Position numbers and translations under genes: made by a program. This document shows positions 8,668-17,391 of a DNA stretch of 41,376 nucleotides, piece by piece (position 1 is the first letter of the stretch; each line of letters starts with the position of its first letter). The notes below the pieces were generated by a model. That model searched no databases and had not been told where the DNA came from. It saw only the letters and a program-made list of their open reading frames with translations. The DNA is from Herbidospora yilanensis (GTDB lineage: Bacteria; Actinomycetota; Actinomycetes; Streptosporangiales; Streptosporangiaceae), in assembly GCF_001570565.1 (NCBI RefSeq), contig NZ_BBXE01000053.1:1-41376 (forward strand), read 5' to 3'.

Positions 8668-9671
8668 TCGTCGTCCGGAGCGCCCTCACGGCTCGACAGC
8701 AGCCGCCGCAGCGACACCAGCCGGGCGGGGTCGCCGTGGCCCTCGGCCACGAACCGGTCGAGGGCGCAACCGTCGCCCAGGTGGGTGCAGCCCTTCGGGC
8801 AGTCGACCGCGGCCTCGTTGAAGTCGGGGAAGGCGACCAGCACGTTGTCGATCTCGACGTGGCCGAGCCCGAAGCTGCGCACGCCGGGGGTGTCGATGAT
8901 CCAGCCGCCGTCGGGCAACTCCAGGGCGACGGCGGAGGTGGAGGTGTGCCGGCCCCGGCCGGTGACGGCGTTGACGTGGGAGACCGCGCGGCCGGCGGTC
9001 GGCACGAGCTGGTTGACCAGCGTCGACTTGCCCACCCCCGAGTGGCCCACCAGCACGCTGACGCGGTCGGTCAGATGGTCGCGCAACTCCGACAGGTCGC
9101 CGCCGCGCTGCACGGTGATGTGCCGGACGCCGAGCGGTTCGTACAGTGAGATCAGCTCGTCGGGGGCGGCCAGGTCGGCCTTGGTCAGGCAGAGCAGCGG
9201 GTCGATGTCGGCGTCGAAGGCCGCCACCAGCAGGCGGTCGATCATGCGCGGGCGGGGTGGCGGGTCGGCCAGCGCGGTCACGATGACGAGCTGGTCGGCG
9301 TTGGCCACGACCGGCCGCTCGACCTCGTCGTAGTCTTCGGCGCTGCGCCGCAACATCGAGCGGCGCTCCTCGCGGCGCACGATCCGGGCCAGCGAGTCGG
9401 GCCGGCCCGAGGTGTCGCCGACGAGCGCGACCTCGTCGCCGACCACGATGCCCTTGCGGCCGAGCTCCCGGGCCTTCATCGCGGTGATCACGGTCGACGG
9501 GCCGCTGTCGTGGATGCCGCGCCCGGTCAGAACCGTGTAGCGGCCCCGGTCGACGGCGACGACGAACCCCGGCACCGCCGCCTCGTGGGCAGGCCGCAGC
9601 CGGGTCCGCGGCCGGGAACCCTTGCCCGGCCGGACCCTGACGTCGTCTTCGTCGTATTCGCGCCGTTTCAG
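8664..9671 (-). CDS. rsgA: Ribosome small-subunit-dependent GTPase A, CTG start
   Basis: 335 residues from the proposed start. RsgA is a circularly permuted GTPase that checks late maturation of the 30S subunit. An OB-fold comes first (about 30-95), then the permuted G domain with TKAD (163-166, G4) before the P-loop GHSGVGKST (209-217) and IIDTPG (G3), then a Cys/His zinc motif [12 protein letters not shown] near the C-terminus. The only longer start is a GTG at 9701 deep in aroA. A CTG at 9671 forms a CTGA overlap with the aroA stop, has GGGGAG 7 nt upstream, and gives an N-terminus ([10 protein letters not shown]) like known RsgA proteins. Confidence 0.9.
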   Translation of the reverse strand: MKRREYDEDDVRVRPGKGSRPRTRLRPAHEAAVPGFVVAVDRGRYTVLTGRGIHDSGPSTVITAMKARELGRKGIVVGDEVALVGDTSGRPDSLARIVRREERRSMLRRSAEDYDEVERPVVANADQLVIVTALADPPPRPRMIDRLLVAAFDADIDPLLCLTKADLAAPDELISLYEPLGVRHITVQRGGDLSELRDHLTDRVSVLVGHSGVGKSTLVNQLVPTAGRAVSHVNAVTGRGRHTSTSAVALELPDGGWIIDTPGVRSFGLGHVEIDNVLVAFPDFNEAAVDCPKGCTHLGDGCALDRFVAEGHGDPARLVSLRRLLSSREGAPDDD

Positions 9672-10945
9672 GACGCGTCTCCCCGCAACATCTCCGCCCA
9701 CATCGTGGCGAACTCGGGCAGCGTCTTGGCGGTCGTGGCGATGTTCTCGACTTCGACGCCGGGCACGGCCAGGCCGATGACGGCGCCGGCGGTGGCCATG
9801 CGGTGGTCGTCGTAGGAGTGGAAGACACCCTCGTGGAGCTTCTTCGGGAAGATCTCCAGCCCGTCGTCGGTCTCGCGGGCGTCGCCGCCCAGGCGGTTGA
9901 CCTCGGTGGCCAGCGCGGTGATGCGGTCGGTCTCGTGGCCCCTGATGTGGGCCACGCCCCGGACGCGGGTCGGCGAGTCGGCCAGCGCGGCCAGCGCCAC
10001 GATCGTCGGCGTCAGCTCGGCCTCGTCGCGCAGGTCGACGTCGATGCCGTGGAGGCCGCCGCCGTGGACGGTCAGGCCCTCGCCGGTCAGCTCGACCCGG
10101 GCGCCCATGCCGGTCAGCAGCTCACGCAGCCGGTCGCCCGGCTGGGTGGTCTCGGCCGGCCAGTGGGGGATCGTCACCGAACCGCCGGTGACCACCGCGG
10201 CGGCGAAGAACGGCGCCGCGTTCGACAGGTCGGGCTCGACGGTGAAGTCGGTGGCCGCGATGGGGCCGGGCAGCACCCGCCACACGTACCGCTCGGAGTC
10301 GTCGACCTCGACGCCCCGGGCCCGCAGCATCTGGACGGTCATCGCGATGTGGGGCATGGAAGGGACCGGCGGGCCGACGTGGCGGACCGTGACCCCCTTC
10401 GGGAACCGCGCCGCCGCCAGCATCAGCCCGGAGACGAACTGGGAGGAGCCCGACGCGTCGACGGTCACCTCGCCGCCGGAGAGCGGCCCGCGGATCGTGA
10501 ACGGCAGCCGGTCGCCGTCGACCCGAGCGCCCAGGCCGCGGAGCGCGTCGAGGATGGTGCCCATCGGGCGCTTGCGGGCGTGGGGGTCGCCGTCGAAGGA
10601 GACCTCGCCGTCGGCCAGCGCCGCGATCGGCGGCAGGAAGCGCATGACGGTCCCGGCCAGGCCGCAGTCGATGTGGCCGCCGCCGGTGATCGGGCCGGGC
10701 GTCATCTCCCAGTCGGCGGACGAGGCGCTCTCGGCGCTCGCGACCATTCGGGTGCCCAGCTTCCGCAGCCCCTCGGCCATCAGATCGGCGTCGCGGCTGC
10801 GCAGCGCCAGCCGCACCCGCCCGGGACCGTCGGCCAGCGCGGCCAGCGGCAGGGCGCGGTTGGTCACGGACTTGGAGCCGGGCAGCGCCACTGTGGCGAC
10901 CACCGGGCCGGACGCGACGGGCGCGGGCCACAAGGGAGCGGACAT
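9668..10945 (-). CDS. aroA: 3-phosphoshikimate 1-carboxyvinyltransferase (EPSP synthase)
   Basis: 425 residues. It transfers enolpyruvyl from PEP to shikimate 3-phosphate in aromatic amino-acid synthesis. The N-terminal [17 protein letters not shown] substrate motif, the [17 protein letters not shown] segment (LAGTVMRF where many AroA have NAGTAMRF), HARKRPMG and [14 protein letters not shown] are all visible. The ATG has TAGGCT 7 nt upstream (leaderless type), though a G-run there could also act as a ribosome binding site. Adjacent rsgA is translationally coupled. Confidence 0.96.
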   Translation of the reverse strand: MSAPLWPAPVASGPVVATVALPGSKSVTNRALPLAALADGPGRVRLALRSRDADLMAEGLRKLGTRMVASAESASSADWEMTPGPITGGGHIDCGLAGTVMRFLPPIAALADGEVSFDGDPHARKRPMGTILDALRGLGARVDGDRLPFTIRGPLSGGEVTVDASGSSQFVSGLMLAAARFPKGVTVRHVGPPVPSMPHIAMTVQMLRARGVEVDDSERYVWRVLPGPIAATDFTVEPDLSNAAPFFAAAVVTGGSVTIPHWPAETTQPGDRLRELLTGMGARVELTGEGLTVHGGGLHGIDVDLRDEAELTPTIVALAALADSPTRVRGVAHIRGHETDRITALATEVNRLGGDARETDDGLEIFPKKLHEGVFHSYDDHRMATAGAVIGLAVPGVEVENIATTAKTLPEFATMWAEMLRGDAS

Positions 10946-10952
10946 GCCCCCA

Positions 10953-10958
10953 AGCCTA
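10953..10958 (-). promoter_or_regulatory. -10 element of aroA, leaderless spacing
   Basis: TAGGCT on the minus strand with a 7-nt gap to the aroA ATG. It faces the yedK -10 element across a 32-bp intergenic space. Confidence 0.5.
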
Positions 10959-10965
10959 TCGGTGG

Positions 10966-10971
10966 CAGTCT
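10966..10971 (+). promoter_or_regulatory. Possible -10 element of yedK
   Basis: CAGTCT, 6 nt before the yedK ATG. GGAGGG abuts the ATG too closely to serve as a normal Shine-Dalgarno, favouring a leaderless transcript. Confidence 0.35.
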
Positions 10972-10977
10972 GGAGGG

Positions 10978-11694
10978 ATGTGTGGAAGATACGCGTCGGC
11001 GCGCAAGCGCCACGAACTGCTTGAGGAGTTCGAGGTCGAGCTCGACTCGGAGGAGGAGCTCGCCCCCGACTACAACGTCGCCCCCACGAAGAACGTGTAC
11101 GCGGTCATGAGCCGCGTCCCCCACGTCGAGGGCGCGACGAGACCGGTCCGGCAACTCCGCGTGGTCCGCTGGGGCCTGGTCCCGAGCTGGGCCAAGGACC
11201 CGTCGATCGGCTCCCGCATGATCAACGCCAGGATCGAGACGGTCGCCGAGAAGCCCGCCTTCCGCAAGGCGTTCGCCACCCGCCGCTGCCTGCTGCCCGC
11301 CGACGGCTACTACGAGTGGATGCCGACCGACGACAAGCGCAAGCAGCCCTTCTTCATCCACCCCGAAGACGGCGGTGTGCTGGCGATGGCCGGCCTGTAC
11401 GAGTTCTGGAAGGACCCGGAAGGCGAGTGGATCTGCACCTGCACGGTGATCACCCAGGACGCCGAAGACCGCCTGGGCCACATCCACGACCGCATGCCGA
11501 TGCTGATCGCGCGGGACAAGTGGGCGGAGTGGCTCGACCCCGGGGTTTCGGACGCCTCCGAGCTGTTGGTTCCGGCCACCTCGGCGGGCCTGGTCGCCTA
11601 TCCGGTGGATCCGGCCGTGGGGAACGTCCGCAACAACGGAGAGCGGCTCATCGCCCCACTTCAGGACAGCGGTGACAACGATCGGCTTTTCTGA
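10978..11694 (+). CDS. yedK: SRAP-family abasic-site DNA-protein crosslink protein (YedK/HMCES)
   Basis: 238 residues. The start is fixed by the invariant MCGRY N-terminus: after Met removal Cys2 forms the covalent crosslink to abasic sites in single-stranded DNA. Other family landmarks are [37 protein letters not shown] and [10 protein letters not shown]. It protects abasic sites during replication. It is divergent from aroA across only 32 bp. A related gene sits beside aroA in mycobacteria. Confidence 0.93.
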   Translation: MCGRYASARKRHELLEEFEVELDSEEELAPDYNVAPTKNVYAVMSRVPHVEGATRPVRQLRVVRWGLVPSWAKDPSIGSRMINARIETVAEKPAFRKAFATRRCLLPADGYYEWMPTDDKRKQPFFIHPEDGGVLAMAGLYEFWKDPEGEWICTCTVITQDAEDRLGHIHDRMPMLIARDKWAEWLDPGVSDASELLVPATSAGLVAYPVDPAVGNVRNNGERLIAPLQDSGDNDRLF

Positions 11695-11700
11695 GTCGCC

Positions 11701-11731
11701 GGGGTTCGGGGAATGGGGATTCCTGAACCCC
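11701..11731 (+). terminator. Imperfect hairpin after yedK
   Basis: GGGGTTC pairs with GAACCCC, continued by a G-T wobble and GGA/TCC. It begins 7 nt after the yedK stop. There is no T-run, so termination strength is uncertain. Confidence 0.4.
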
Positions 11732-11750
11732 AGACGATCCCGCCGCGGAT

Positions 11751-11803
11751 CCTCAGGTTCTGCTGTTCGGCCCAGGCGGGGAGTTGCCGGGCGGGACCTG
11801 AGG
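11751..11803. repeat. Inverted repeat between yedK and the methyltransferase
   Basis: CCTCAGGT at 11751-11758 pairs with ACCTGAGG at 11796-11803 across 37 nt. No gene is evident in the 191-bp gap; the function of the repeat is unknown. Confidence 0.4.
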
Positions 11804-11885
11804 AATGTGCCCCAGGGCGCCAGGTCCGGATCTCCGAACCCATTGAGATGCCCTTGCCGTCCGGCAGACGGCAGTATTTCGATGT

Positions 11886-12662
11886 ATGACACGCAAAGTG
11901 GACGGAAGCGCCGGAGACGCGGACTACGGAACGATCGGCTCCGGGTACACCGGCTACCGCAGTCCCGATCCTCGCATCGCCCAGTTCATCGCCGACGCGC
12001 TCGCGGGGGCGAAGACGGTCGTCAACGTCGGCGCCGGCGCCGGGTCGTACGAGTCGACGGCGGCTCAGGTCACGGCGGTGGAACCCTCGGCGTCCATGCG
12101 CGCCCAGCGACCCGCCCACCTGCCGGCGGCCGTGGACGCCGTCGCCGAGAACCTGCCGTTCGGCGACGACGAATTCGACGCGGCGATGACCACGTTCAGC
12201 GTTCACCAGTGGAGTGACCTCACGGCGGGGCTGCGCGAGATGCGGAGAGTGGCGCGCGGGCCCGTCGTCGTGCTCACCTGCGACCCTGATCTCGTCCGTG
12301 ACTTCTGGTTGTACGAATACGCCCCCCTCGTGCTGGACACCGAGGCCCGGCGCTACCCGGCGATCGGCGAGATCACCGAAACTCTCGGCGGCGCGTGCAC
12401 CGTCACGCCCGTCCCGATCCCGCTCGACTGCACCGACGGGTTCAACGAGGCGTACTTCGGCCGGCCTGAGCGGCTCCTCGATCCGGGAGCCCTGCAGGCC
12501 TGCTCGGCCTGGAGTTTCGTCGATGCCGCGACCCGTGACGAGTACGTCGGCCGGCTGCGCCGTGACCTTGAGTCCGGGGCCTGGGACGACAACTACGGCG
12601 CGATGCGTCAGCAGCCTTACCTGCACGGGTCGCTCGTGCTGGTCCGGGCGGTTCCCGAGTAA
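11886..12662 (+). CDS. Class I SAM-dependent methyltransferase
   Basis: 258 residues. The Rossmann-like motif I is VVNVGAGAGSYE, with the acidic residue of motif II in AVEPS and motif IV FDAAMTTFSVHQW, typical of the Methyltransf_11 group. The substrate is unknown. The ATG lies beyond a 191-bp non-coding gap. There is no obvious Shine-Dalgarno, so the start is the least certain part. A second, unrelated-looking methyltransferase lies about 500 bp downstream on the other strand. Confidence 0.8.
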   Translation: MTRKVDGSAGDADYGTIGSGYTGYRSPDPRIAQFIADALAGAKTVVNVGAGAGSYESTAAQVTAVEPSASMRAQRPAHLPAAVDAVAENLPFGDDEFDAAMTTFSVHQWSDLTAGLREMRRVARGPVVVLTCDPDLVRDFWLYEYAPLVLDTEARRYPAIGEITETLGGACTVTPVPIPLDCTDGFNEAYFGRPERLLDPGALQACSAWSFVDAATRDEYVGRLRRDLESGAWDDNYGAMRQQPYLHGSLVLVRAVPE

Positions 12663-12859
12663 GCCGCGGCCCACAGGCAAAGCACGCCTCGGGTGCCTCT
12701 GACCAGGTGTCCGCACCGCACAAGAGCGGAATACCTCTAATGGCAGGTGGGATAGGGAGGAACGGCCGACTCGCTGTCCCTCCTGCTCGATCGCAGAGGT
12801 GTCACAACTCGGCCGCCGGCCTCCCGGCGGCGTCCCCCCATTCCCGGAGGTGCGGATTC

Positions 12860-13165
12860 GTGGAATCTGCGGCCGCGCGTATGCGCCTGGAGATGATGCT
12901 CGACGACCTGGACCGGTCCATCGGAGTCCTGACGACCACCCCCTCAGCCGAGATCACCCTCGGCGACGCCGACCGGAACCGGGCCATGATCGAGGCGGCG
13001 GGCCGGCAGCGGCAGGCGGTGGTGGCCGCCCTGTCGCGGCTCGACGCCGGCACCTACGGCCGCTGCGTCGACTGCGGCGTCGCGGTGCCCGACGGCAGGC
13101 TGGAGGCGCGCCCCGAGGCGGCCCGCTGCATCGGGTGCCAGTCGAGGCGGGAAAGACGCCGCTGA
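12860..13165 (+). CDS. TraR/DksA-family C4 zinc-finger protein
   Basis: 101 residues. An N-terminal helical segment (coiled-coil-like) is followed by a C4 zinc finger CVDC...CIGC at the C-terminus, the TraR/DksA layout. These proteins insert into the RNA polymerase secondary channel or bind nucleic acid. The acidic tip typical of DksA is not obvious. The start is GTG with GGAGG 9 nt upstream; an in-frame ATG at 12707 would add 51 residues without family character. It ends 1 bp before the convergent methyltransferase gene. Confidence 0.8.
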   Translation: MESAAARMRLEMMLDDLDRSIGVLTTTPSAEITLGDADRNRAMIEAAGRQRQAVVAALSRLDAGTYGRCVDCGVAVPDGRLEARPEAARCIGCQSRRERRR

Positions 13166-13166
13166 T

Positions 13167-13910
13167 TCAGAGCGGCTTGCGCCCGCTCGCCACCAGGTGG
13201 ATGCCGACCGTGTCGTCGTCGTCGGGGTGGGCGTCGAGCTCCGTCCTGACCAGCCACGACAACGATCGCTGGTCGCTGCCCAGCACGTGGTCGACGGTCG
13301 AGGGCGACAGGACGGTGCGCGGGCGCACCCACTCGACCTCCAGGCCCGCGCCCGCCAGCAGGTCGCGGAGCTGGGCGGCCGAGAAGCAGCGGGTGATGCT
13401 GCCGTCGGGCCAGGGCACCAGCATGACCTCGCCCGTCTGGCGGAGGTGGGCCCAGTAGTTCTGCTCGGCCAGGATCGCCATGCCGAGCACGAGCGAGTCG
13501 ACGCAGACCAGCACCCGGCCGCCCGGCTTGAGCACCCGGGTCACGTCGGCCAGGGCCGACTCGGCCATGATCTCGACCGACAGGGCGCGTTCCTCGGCGA
13601 CGACGGCGTCGACGCTCTCGTCGGCCAGGAACGCCAGGTCGTCGCTGCGCACCTTGTGGATGCGGTCGGAGGCCTCCCGGAGCCACGGCTCGGCGGCGGG
13701 ACGGCGGAAGTCCAGCACCTCCACCACGCGGTGCCCGGCGCGGGCGGCCTGGGCGGGCCAGCGCCCCCGTCCGCCGGACAGGTCCAGCAGCAGCGAGGGC
13801 TTCTCGGGCAACCAGCGGCGCAGTTGCTCGGCGACGACGGCGTGGTAGAAGGTCCAGTAAGGCCCGAGATTTCCTGTGCCGTTGAGTTCATTGGCCGGAA
13901 TGGGCAGCAC
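13167..13910 (-). CDS. SAM-dependent methyltransferase
   Basis: 247 residues. Motif I LLLDLSGGRGRWPAQAA, motif II EVLDF, motif IV VDAVVAEERAL and the LKPGGRVLVCVD segment show a class I methyltransferase; the substrate is unknown. GTG start with AGGAG 7 nt upstream. It is transcribed away from sigR, so the 146-bp gap holds both promoters. Confidence 0.75.
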   Translation of the reverse strand: MLPIPANELNGTGNLGPYWTFYHAVVAEQLRRWLPEKPSLLLDLSGGRGRWPAQAARAGHRVVEVLDFRRPAAEPWLREASDRIHKVRSDDLAFLADESVDAVVAEERALSVEIMAESALADVTRVLKPGGRVLVCVDSLVLGMAILAEQNYWAHLRQTGEVMLVPWPDGSITRCFSAAQLRDLLAGAGLEVEWVRPRTVLSPSTVDHVLGSDQRSLSWLVRTELDAHPDDDDTVGIHLVASGRKPL

Positions 13911-13991
13911 GAGCGGCTCCTGGACGTTGACGTTCTCAGAAGGAGGGTCTGGTGGAGACGGTGTCCCTACCAGCCGGTACGTAGCTTTTTC

Positions 13992-14022
13992 CCCGGATAA
14001 GGCATTGCGTACCTTGTCCGGG
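13992..14022. repeat. Inverted repeat overlapping the sigR -35 element
   Basis: CCCGGATAAGG and CCTTGTCCGGG form an 11-bp stem with one wobble and a 9-nt loop. The right arm overlaps the SigR-type -35. There is no T-run on either side, so it may be an operator rather than a terminator. Confidence 0.4.
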
Positions 14023-14046
14023 AACAGACTCTACGCCGCCGCGGTT
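14021..14046 (+). promoter_or_regulatory. SigR-type promoter of sigR-rsrA
   Basis: GGAAC (14021-14025), an 18-nt spacer, then GTT (14044-14046). This matches the SigR/SigH consensus GGAAT-N18-GTT, so the operon should be autoregulated. Transcription would start about 14053-14057, at or beside the ATG at 14057. Confidence 0.8.
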
Positions 14047-14056
14047 GACGATGGGC

Positions 14057-14743
14057 ATGAACGCGTTGCTGGTGAGGCCGGAAACTCCGGCCTATGCCGT
14101 CCCGGTATCCTCGGATGCGATAAGCATCTATGAGGGGGTGGGTCCGGTCTCCAAGACAGCCGAGGAGACTCTGGAGCAGCGCAGTGAGCGGTTCGAACGG
14201 GATGTCATGCCCTATCTCGACCAGCTCTACTCCGCCGCGCTCCGGATGACCCGCAACCCCGCCGACGCCGAAGACCTCCTCCAGGAGACCTTCGCGAAGG
14301 CCTTCGCGTCGTTCCACCAGTTCCAGGTGGGCACCAACCTGAAGGCCTGGCTCTACCGCATCCTGACCAACACCTTCATCAACAGCTACCGCAAGAAGCA
14401 GCGCGAACCGAAGCAGGCCGGCACCGAGGAGATCGAAGACTGGCAGCTCGCCCGTGCCGAGTCCCACACGTCGAGTGGGCTCAAGTCGGCCGAGCTGGAG
14501 GCGCTCGAACACCTCCCCGACAGCGACGTGAAAGACGCTCTGGCGGCGCTCCCCGAGGAATTCCGGATCGCGGTCTACCTGGCCGACGTCGAGGGGTTCC
14601 CCTACAAGGAGATCGCCGACATCATGGGGACCCCCATCGGAACCGTGATGTCGCGCCTCCACCGCGGCCGCAGGCAACTGCGCTCGCAGCTTGAGGACTA
14701 CGCGCGCGAGCGCGGGCTTGTGCGATCGGAGGAGGGCGCATGA
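14057..14743 (+). CDS. sigR: ECF sigma factor SigR (SigH-type, thiol/oxidative stress)
   Basis: 228 residues from the ATG at 14057. Region 2 ([28 protein letters not shown]) and region 4 ([27 protein letters not shown]) are close to mycobacterial SigH and Streptomyces SigR. It directs the response to disulfide stress and is held by RsrA. A TTG at 14045 and an ATG at 14051 extend the frame, but the TTG overlaps the promoter -10, so the message from this promoter is probably leaderless. A GTG at 14138 would give the short form matching SigH. The stop overlaps the rsrA ATG (ATGA). Confidence 0.93.
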   Translation: MNALLVRPETPAYAVPVSSDAISIYEGVGPVSKTAEETLEQRSERFERDVMPYLDQLYSAALRMTRNPADAEDLLQETFAKAFASFHQFQVGTNLKAWLYRILTNTFINSYRKKQREPKQAGTEEIEDWQLARAESHTSSGLKSAELEALEHLPDSDVKDALAALPEEFRIAVYLADVEGFPYKEIADIMGTPIGTVMSRLHRGRRQLRSQLEDYARERGLVRSEEGA

Positions 14744-15006
14744 GCTGTGGTGACCACCACGACACCGACTGTAGTGAGGTGCTCGACCGGGTCTACAGCT
14801 TTCTCGACGGTGAGCTCGACGAGGACAAGTGCGGAGACATCCGGCAGCACCTCGACGAGTGCGACCCGTGCCTGCGGGAATACGGGCTCGACAAGGTCGT
14901 GAAGCAGCTCGTGGCCAAACACTGCGGGTGTGACCCGGTGCCCGACGACCTGCGGGCCAAGATCCGGCTGCGGATCGAACAGGTGCGAACCGAACTGGTG
15001 GAATAG
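14740..15006 (+). CDS. rsrA: Redox-sensing zinc anti-sigma factor RsrA
   Basis: 88 residues. The ZAS motif H-x3-C-x2-C is His37, Cys41 and Cys44 with Cys11, the same numbering as Streptomyces RsrA. In that family zinc is lost on oxidation as a disulfide forms, releasing SigR. Further Cys are at 3, 31, 62 and 64. It is translationally coupled to sigR through a 4-bp overlap. Confidence 0.95.
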   Translation: MSCGDHHDTDCSEVLDRVYSFLDGELDEDKCGDIRQHLDECDPCLREYGLDKVVKQLVAKHCGCDPVPDDLRAKIRLRIEQVRTELVE

Positions 15007-15016
15007 CCTGCTGGCC

Positions 15017-15925
15017 ATGCGGATTCTGGTCACGGGCGGTGCGGGTTTCATCGGTTCCAACCTCGTCGATCGGCTGCTCGCCGACGGCCACGAGGTCGTC
15101 GTGGCCGACGACCTCTCTTCGGGGTCCAACCGGGCCCCGCGGGCGGAGTTCCACCAGATCGACGTCCGCGACCCGGCTCTGGCCGAGGCCGCCGACGGCG
15201 CCGAGGTGATCTGCCACCTGGCCGCGCAGATCTCGGTCCGCGCCAGCGTCGCCGATCCGCTCACCGACGCGCGCGTCAACGTCGAGGGCACCCTCAACGT
15301 CCTCGAAGCGGCCCGCGTGAAGAAGGTCCGCAAGGTCGTCTTCGCGTCGTCGGTGGCCCGCTACGGCCGCCCCGAGACCATCCCGGTGCCCGGGAACACC
15401 CCGGCCCGCCCGATGTCCCCCTACGCCGCCTCGAAGGTGAGCGCCGAGGCCTATCTGTCGGCCTACCGGGCGCTCTACGGCATCGAATACACCACGCTGG
15501 TGCTCTCGAACGTCTTCGGGCCGCGCCAGTCGCCCGGCGGCGAAGCGGGCGTGGTGGCCATCTTCACCGACGCCCTCCTCGGCGGCCGGCCGACCGTCCT
15601 CTACGGCGACGGCTCCCAGACCCGCGACTACGTCTACGTCGACGACGTGGTCGACGCCTTCGCCCGCGCCTGCGGCACCCGGGGCGACGGCGGGACCTTC
15701 AACATCGGCACCGGCGCGCAGACCTCCGACCGCGTGCTGCACTCCCTCATCGCCGCCGCCGCCGGGGTGCCCGACCATCCCGAACTCGCGCCCGCCCGGC
15801 TGGGCGACCTGCCCGCGATGGCGGTCGACCCCCGGCCCGCCTTCGAGGGGCTGGGCTGGCGGCCGGAACACGACCTCGCCTCCGCGCTCAAACTCACCGT
15901 GGATTGGGTCCGCGACGCTCGGTGA
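15017..15925 (+). CDS. NAD-dependent epimerase/dehydratase (UDP-sugar epimerase type)
   Basis: 302 residues, an extended short-chain dehydrogenase. The NAD-binding motif GGAGFIG lies at residues 7-13, the catalytic Ser in FASSVARYG and the Tyr-x3-Lys pair in SPYAASK. RDYVYVDDVVDA and NIGTG are typical of UDP-glucose 4-epimerase-like enzymes. Product identity within the family cannot be fixed. The ATG is 10 nt after rsrA, so it may be read from the sigR promoter. Confidence 0.85.
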   Translation: MRILVTGGAGFIGSNLVDRLLADGHEVVVADDLSSGSNRAPRAEFHQIDVRDPALAEAADGAEVICHLAAQISVRASVADPLTDARVNVEGTLNVLEAARVKKVRKVVFASSVARYGRPETIPVPGNTPARPMSPYAASKVSAEAYLSAYRALYGIEYTTLVLSNVFGPRQSPGGEAGVVAIFTDALLGGRPTVLYGDGSQTRDYVYVDDVVDAFARACGTRGDGGTFNIGTGAQTSDRVLHSLIAAAAGVPDHPELAPARLGDLPAMAVDPRPAFEGLGWRPEHDLASALKLTVDWVRDAR

Positions 15926-16038
15926 TGACTTGATCACGGTTTGGCGACAACCCAGTGAAGTGCCTGTCCGCTGGGTAGCCTGACCCTGCACATCAATGTG
16001 GAGGCGGCGCAGGTTGTCAGACGCGCCTTCTTTGAGGG

Positions 16039-17391
16039 ATGGCCGCTTTGCGCGAAATGCCGTGGCCGGCGAAGATCTACTTCGTCCTGTGCATAGGGGC
16101 GGCCGGAATTCTGCTCGTCTGGAGCGGGCAGGCCTATGACCGGCTCGACTGGTCGTCGACGCTGGTCCTCGCGCTGCTCTTCCTCGTGTGCGAGTCGGTG
16201 CCGACCCAGCTCAGCGTGCGGCAGGCGGCCATCTCGGTCAGCTTCTCCGCCGCGCTCGCCGCGGTGGTGCTGGTCGGCCCCGAGGGCGCGGCCCTCGTCG
16301 CCGCCACGGCGGTCTTCTCCGTACGTCCGGGGCTTCCCACCCACAAACGCCTGTTCAACGGGGCGCAGTTCCTCATCTCCGGCTATGCCGCCGGGTGGGT
16401 CTACACCCTGGCCGGCGGGGTGCCGGGGCTGCCCAGGCGCACCGACTTCCCCGAGATCATCCTGCCCTACGGCGCCGCGACCTTCGTGTTCGTGGCGCTC
16501 AACTTCGTGCTGACCGCGCTGATCCTGGCGCTGGCCGAGGGCGTGGGCAAACGCCAGGTGCCGGTGCCCGACGTGGCGCAGTTCCTGCTCTCCTACCTCG
16601 GTTACGCCACCTTCGGCCTCCTCATCGCCGGCCTGTGGGCCACCGTCCAGTCGATCTCGGCCGTGCTGGTCCTGCTGCCGCTGTTCGTGGCCCGCTGGGC
16701 GTTCGGCCAATACCACGCGCAGCACCGCTCCTACGAGGCCACCATCGCCGCCCTCTGCCAGGCCGTGGAGACCAAAGACTGGTACACCCGGGGCCACTGC
16801 ACCCGTGTGTCGGCCGCCGCGTCCATGATCGCCGAGGAGATCGGCATGGGCACCGAACGCCTCCACGCCATCCGCTACGCCGGCATGCTCCACGACGTCG
16901 GCAAGCTCGGCGTGCCGACCAAGGTCCTGCAGAAGGAGGGCTTCCTGACCGAAGAGGAGTTCGCCGCGATCCAGCTCCACCCCATGCGGGGCCTGGAGAT
17001 CGTGCGCGGCATCGGCTTCCTCGACGAGGCGTTCGCCGGGATCATGCACCACCACGAGCGATACGACGGCCGGGGCTATCCGATGGGCCTGGCCGGGTCG
17101 GAGATCCCCGAGTTCGCGCGCATCATCTGCGTCGCCGACGCGTTCGACTCGATGACCTCCGACCGCTCCTACCGCAAGGCCAAACCGCAGGAGGAGGCGG
17201 TGGCCGAGCTGCGCAAGTGGTCGGGCACCCAGTTCGACCCGATCATGGTGGGGGCGTTCATCCGGGCGCTCGACCGCGACGGCTGGAACCCGCCCGCGAG
17301 CGTGCCCGCGCCCAGCGGCATGCCGGTGGTGACCGCCGCCAAAGACCACGACGACCCGACCACGCCGATCCAGGTGGTGTCCGACCGATGA
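16039..17391 (+). CDS. Membrane HD-GYP domain protein, putative phosphodiesterase
   Basis: 450 residues. The N-terminal half (about 10-220) is a membrane domain with several hydrophobic segments; the C-terminal half is an HD-GYP domain. Metal-binding HD is at 285-286 (LHDVGK), and HHHERYDGRGYP at 337-348 is a complete HH...GYP motif. HD-GYP proteins hydrolyse cyclic di-GMP or related nucleotides. GAGGG abuts the ATG; a TTG at 16048 has better spacing and may be the real start. It overlaps the next gene by 4 bp. Confidence 0.85.
   Translation: MAALREMPWPAKIYFVLCIGAAGILLVWSGQAYDRLDWSSTLVLALLFLVCESVPTQLSVRQAAISVSFSAALAAVVLVGPEGAALVAATAVFSVRPGLPTHKRLFNGAQFLISGYAAGWVYTLAGGVPGLPRRTDFPEIILPYGAATFVFVALNFVLTALILALAEGVGKRQVPVPDVAQFLLSYLGYATFGLLIAGLWATVQSISAVLVLLPLFVARWAFGQYHAQHRSYEATIAALCQAVETKDWYTRGHCTRVSAAASMIAEEIGMGTERLHAIRYAGMLHDVGKLGVPTKVLQKEGFLTEEEFAAIQLHPMRGLEIVRGIGFLDEAFAGIMHHHERYDGRGYPMGLAGSEIPEFARIICVADAFDSMTSDRSYRKAKPQEEAVAELRKWSGTQFDPIMVGAFIRALDRDGWNPPASVPAPSGMPVVTAAKDHDDPTTPIQVVSDR

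Noticed and set aside
13992-14022. Hairpin upstream of sigR as a terminator
   Set aside because: No T-run on either strand and it overlaps the SigR -35 element; kept only as an inverted repeat.
13967-15991. Very long open frames opposite sigR, pkn, accC and other genes
   Set aside because: High-GC shadow frames with Arg/Gly/Ala-rich low-complexity products, no ribosome binding sites and strong genes on the other strand.
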